64,000 nucleotides of DNA from Kribbella caucasensis (GTDB taxonomy: Bacteria; Actinomycetota; Actinomycetes; Propionibacteriales; Kribbellaceae): the NCBI RefSeq assembly GCF_004361855.1, contig NZ_SNWQ01000026.1, forward strand, positions 39,918 through 103,917, read 5' to 3'. Under the pieces are notes generated by a model. It had not been told where the DNA came from and did not search any database. It saw only the letters and a list, made by a program, of their open reading frames with translations. Below are positions 60,878 through 64,000 of the stretch, one piece after another (the stretch's first letter is position 1; each line of letters opens with the position of its first letter). The translations under genes were made by a program, and so were the position numbers.

Positions 60878-63208
60878 TCAGTCAGGGAGCACAACCCTCA
60901 ACACCGCCGAGGCCGTAGCCACACCTCCCTGCCCGTCGGGTGCCGTCAGCGTGATCGTATGCGCTCCTTCTGAGAGGCCATCTGCGATCAGCTCGAATCC
61001 GCGACCGAGCACTCCGTCGACGTTCGAGCTCCACACCACGTCTTCCGGCGCTCCCAGCCCATAGTCCGACGAGAAGGCGCCGCCGCGAAGGAGCGCCTGG
61101 CCAGTCGAAGTGGTCTCGGATGTGGATTTGGGCGAGAGGATGGTGGCGCTCCGAGGCTCCGATGGGACGGAGAACGGCTTAGTCTGCGCGACGTGTGTTC
61201 GGATGCCCGATGACGCCACGACCTGCAGCAGGCATTGTTCGCCGCCGGGCAGCTGACGCTGCCGTAGCACGCACTCTGACTTGCTCGAATTGACAGCCAC
61301 GACTCGCCAGGTCCGCCCAGCGTCACGGCTGTAGCGGACGAGATAGGTCACAGCGCGTTCCGGATGGTGCCCTTCCCATTTGAGAGTCAGCCGCTGTTCC
61401 GAGGAGCGGAGTCCAGAAGCGGGCAATTTCACGGTAGGCGCTAGCGCCTCGATGTCGTGGAGGTGGAGCACCTCCTTGTTGCGCAGGAACCGGATCGCTG
61501 TAGCCTCATCAACCCACGGGATCGCCTCATGGAAATCGATATGGGGGCCGTCGGGATCGACGTGCGATCCGCGCGCGCGGCATCGGTGGAAGCCCAGCAC
61601 CTGCCCCTTGCCGTCGAGGAGCTCGCAAGACACATCCGACGTGGACGTGTGGTCAGGCGGTTGGGCTCGGGCGGGGAGGTGGAAGCTAGGGTGCACTTCC
61701 ACACTCCCGTCGCGGTTGACGCGGAATGAGAGGAAGAGTGTCTCCTGCGACGGATCGCCTGACGGGCTGAAGCGCCCATCGGCCAACCCGGCGAATGATG
61801 CATCGCTGAACCGCTCGACGATCTCGTTGCGGAGGCCCACGTAGGTGTGTGGCGAAACCCATCTGTCACTTCCGTAGCTCATGAAATCGTGCGATGTATT
61901 GGGGTCGTATACCTCCGAGGTCACGACGTCGAACCCATACTCGCCGATGCTGCCCAACGGGTAGTCGCCGTACTGAGGAAACGGGGGCTCCTCCTGCTCC
62001 CATCCAGGGGCATAGGGCGCGTGCTTGCGGTCCAATGCGTGGCCCATCTCCTGCGCCAGCGTTGCCCCGCGACCGTCTTGCGCAGCGGCTATGTTCTTGT
62101 TCCCGCACCCCCCGACGCACATCCGCGCGTCGGACGGAATCAGAGCTACGCGGATAGCCGGCCTGTCGCTGCTGTCATCCAAGTCTTTGAGGATCACCAT
62201 CAGTCCTCCCGGGCCCTCAAAGCCCGGCCCACACCCGCCACCACAAGTACTCAGGTTCTTGTCGAAGTCGATCTCGATGCAGTCCTCGAACTCGAGTCGA
62301 CCAATCGGGAACGTCTTCAAGACGTACTCAAGTGTGTCCGCGAAGTCGAAGCCGGTCGGTGCGGGAAGGTTCTGCCCGCCCCCCGTGTAATGGACGAGCA
62401 CGGCCTGAACGCGGAAGGTCGGAACGGGCTCAAATCGTCCGTGCACCTTGAGTGAGAATGCGGCGGGTGCGGCCGCAGTCGTTGTCGCAGATCCGGGCAG
62501 CCATGTATCGCGTTCCGACGGACGTGGGGCATAGATTGCGCCAAGAACGTCGTCGATGACCACCGGACCTTGCTCGAATACGGTCACAGTGAACCGGAGC
62601 AGCCCCTGGCAATCACTCGCGGCCACCCGGAAGTTGAGGGTGTGGTTGGGGTCGCCGCGGTCGATCGAAGCGGAGGACCTCGCTGCGATCGGTCCGTTGA
62701 TCGGTTTCAGTGTCGCCACTCGGGTGACCGATCCGTTCGTTCGGATTCGGTCTACGATGACACTCCCGGAAATGTGGATCGGGAGATGCTGGGGCCCCTG
62801 CTGCTGGACTCGTTTGCAGTCGACGTACACCCGAAGGATCAACGTGCGTTGCGCGATCAGGGGCACGCTGTTGTCCGGCGCGTAGCCGCTGCCCTGGCCG
62901 TTGATGGAGAAGAACTGAATCCCCTGAGTCTTTTCGACCCCCACGATGGTGATGTCGGAGAGGCACAGGACCAGCTCCTGCCTAAGCCTGGCGAGCGTGT
63001 TTCGGTCCTGGTACAGCTGCTGTTGGATGTGCGCAATCTGTGATGGCGAGAGGTCCGGCTCGGAATCCAGGATCCGCTGAAGCACCTCGACATGGCGCTC
63101 GAGATCGGCGATTCGATCCGCAATCTGTCCGCAATCTTCCCGAGACCCTTCCGGTAAGTAGGTCGGGATTCCGGCAGCGATGAGGGATTCTTCCTCTATC
63201 CTTTGCAC
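60878..63208 (-). CDS. Large metzincin-like protein with altered zinc motif
   Basis: A 776-residue protein. A coiled coil covers about residues 20-80 (RIADLERHVEVLQRILDSEP). The centre is a metalloprotease-like domain: GRGATLAQEMGHALDRKHAP, where the usual HExxH reads QEMGH (Gln386, Glu387, His390, later His396), and the Met-turn DFMSYGSDRWVSP. The C-terminal 250 residues are immunoglobulin-like units (TLKWEGHHPERAVTYLVRYS; HTITLTAPDGQGGVATASAV). No signal peptide is visible, so export, if any, would use another route. The GTG start has only a weak GGGGGTG upstream. Confidence 0.7.
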   Translation of the reverse strand: MQRIEEESLIAAGIPTYLPEGSREDCGQIADRIADLERHVEVLQRILDSEPDLSPSQIAHIQQQLYQDRNTLARLRQELVLCLSDITIVGVEKTQGIQFFSINGQGSGYAPDNSVPLIAQRTLILRVYVDCKRVQQQGPQHLPIHISGSVIVDRIRTNGSVTRVATLKPINGPIAARSSASIDRGDPNHTLNFRVAASDCQGLLRFTVTVFEQGPVVIDDVLGAIYAPRPSERDTWLPGSATTTAAAPAAFSLKVHGRFEPVPTFRVQAVLVHYTGGGQNLPAPTGFDFADTLEYVLKTFPIGRLEFEDCIEIDFDKNLSTCGGGCGPGFEGPGGLMVILKDLDDSSDRPAIRVALIPSDARMCVGGCGNKNIAAAQDGRGATLAQEMGHALDRKHAPYAPGWEQEEPPFPQYGDYPLGSIGEYGFDVVTSEVYDPNTSHDFMSYGSDRWVSPHTYVGLRNEIVERFSDASFAGLADGRFSPSGDPSQETLFLSFRVNRDGSVEVHPSFHLPARAQPPDHTSTSDVSCELLDGKGQVLGFHRCRARGSHVDPDGPHIDFHEAIPWVDEATAIRFLRNKEVLHLHDIEALAPTVKLPASGLRSSEQRLTLKWEGHHPERAVTYLVRYSRDAGRTWRVVAVNSSKSECVLRQRQLPGGEQCLLQVVASSGIRTHVAQTKPFSVPSEPRSATILSPKSTSETTSTGQALLRGGAFSSDYGLGAPEDVVWSSNVDGVLGRGFELIADGLSEGAHTITLTAPDGQGGVATASAVLRVVLPD

Positions 63209-63928
63209 GATGACACCCCCAATTCCACCGGGCGTGAGTGTGTTGAGTCTAGTGCTCCGACGAGCGGTTCGAAAGGCTTGTGAACCCCGTGACGCGATAC
63301 GACGGCCATGTCATCCTCCAAGGCGTGAACTTAGGCCAGTGAGAGGCTCCCACCATAGAATGGAGGGTGGCCATTTTACGGACATCGCTGTGCAGTGCGC
63401 GGTATATTGAAATCTTCGTCTCATCTGCCGCGACTCCCATGGTCTAGTGAACTGAATTTTGTAGTTAACTCGAGTTTGGAGTCGTTCTTGAACCGGTTCG
63501 CGGGCCCTGAGTCTCGTCGGTCGGTGCCTCGTTGGTGACGTGGGGTTATTGCGCCTCCTCACCTGATGGGACTCATCGGTGTGGAGCAGTCGATTACCAC
63601 TGAGTTGGCAGAGAGCGCCTCGGGCGCCCGTTGCGTCCTTCCACTGATGTTTCAGGGAGTTGGACTCTTGTGCACAGTTGCGGGAACCACGTCGCGAGCA
63701 GCGATGTCAGCGAGTCGATCTGAACAACGGTGCGATACATCAGTTCCCTCCAGATCGTTCGATGCCTTGCACCTGCTCCTGGAGCCAGGCTCTTGCCGAG
63801 TCGTCGCTCTCCACCATCTCTGATGCCAGCGGGCCGCACCAGAAGCGCCTTATGCAGGTGCACCTCATAGCCGTCCTCAAGCAACCGCACGCATTCGTCA
63901 GCGGTCAGGGCCCCGGCATAGTCGTGTT
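63209..63928. other. AT-richer stretch with little coding evidence
   Basis: No sure gene. The part 63350-63480 is noticeably AT-richer than its surroundings. On the minus strand a 42-residue frame (63740-63868) starts MRCTCIRRFWCGPLASEMVE and ends ERSGGN, with GAGGA before its ATG; it may be a micro-protein or the tail of a broken gene. Confidence 0.4.
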
Positions 63929-64000
63929 TCAGCAGGTCAGGAGCAGGTTGAGGATGGTTTCGGGGTCTCGGGCGTGATGTCGTAGGCGTTGGGCGATGTT
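63929..64000 (-). CDS. C-terminal end of an ISAs1-type transposase (partial)
   Basis: Only the last 23 residues before the stop are in the window: NIAQRLRHHARDPETILNLL and the final LTC. NIAxxLRHxARDxxxxLxLL is the usual ending of ISAs1-family transposases. The rest of the element lies past 64000, so intactness cannot be judged. Confidence 0.55.
   Translation of the reverse strand, partial: NIAQRLRHHARDPETILNLLLTC

Larger units (their letters stand above)
47112..64000. mobile_element. Integrated accessory island at tRNA-Lys (right end outside the window)
   Basis: The layout tRNA-Lys, tyrosine integrase, then genes of irregular composition, nuclease-like proteins, small unknown genes, decayed sequence and a transposase end is that of an integrated genomic island. 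Gene density drops and AT-rich patches appear (for example 63350-63480). I looked for a second copy of the tRNA 3' end and saw none up to 64000, so the other junction is not in view. No replication initiator, FtsK-like transfer protein or phage structural gene was recognised, so type is undecided. Confidence 0.6.

Noticed and set aside
47112..64000. CRISPR array or phage structural module in the island
   Set aside because: No regularly spaced repeats and no capsid, tail, portal or terminase-like protein were seen.

Overview
This window is high-GC actinobacterial DNA. It carries an F420-dependent oxidoreductase, a Ddn-type F420 enzyme, UdgX, Ku with a lysine-rich tail, a topoisomerase IB, many GTG starts and a sugar ABC operon without its own ATPase. 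Together these point to a soil actinomycete, and gene content and codon habits suggest Kribbella or a close relative (inference). No rRNA gene or CRISPR array was seen; the only tRNA found is a tRNA-Lys.

Positions 1-47111 look like chromosomal backbone. DNA-maintenance genes are concentrated at the left (UdgX, topoisomerase IB, Ku). They are followed by a secreted esterase with a beta-propeller-like repeat tail, a fused alpha-beta E1 dehydrogenase and an ALDH7-FAD oxidase-ornithine-cyclodeaminase operon that would suit pipecolate/lysine-type catabolism. Positions 18138-25824 hold a LacI-regulated carbohydrate uptake and catabolism operon: regulator, binding protein, two permeases, a TIM-barrel glycosidase-like protein and two tandem D-2-hydroxyacid dehydrogenases. 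Three LacI-type operators sit in its divergent promoter region. A VanY-like peptidase, a two-component system and a phytase-like secreted protein follow. Next comes an unexplained three-gene operon of two esterase-like alpha/beta hydrolases and an ATP-grasp enzyme (33656-36771). Just behind it is a decayed copy of the end of a D-2-hydroxyacid dehydrogenase, frameshifted by a 17-bp tandem duplication. The rest of the backbone holds a GH2 glycosidase, a YeiH-type exporter, several small regulators, and an ECF sigma/anti-sigma pair with DoxX.

At 47112 a tRNA-Lys(TTT) is followed by a tyrosine integrase, and everything to the right looks like an integrated accessory island that runs past the window. 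The integrase is unusual: an XRE-type helix-turn-helix appears to be inserted inside its catalytic domain. The island has a defence-like flavour. It carries an 898-residue protein ending in a zinc ribbon and a PD-(D/E)XK-like nuclease motif, a three-Cys-motif (Gp37/Gp68) gene abutting its TcmP partner, a stand-alone PD-(D/E)XK-like protein, an EVE-DUF3883 fusion that looks like a modified-base-dependent restriction enzyme, an HhH-GPD-like protein and several uncharacterised small proteins. Further right are decayed sequence, a large metzincin-like protein with an altered zinc motif, and the end of a transposase at the window edge.

The best candidates for an undescribed system are the nuclease cluster at 49116-58837 and the esterase-esterase-ATP-grasp operon. 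Functions are read from motifs and context only; no search was run.
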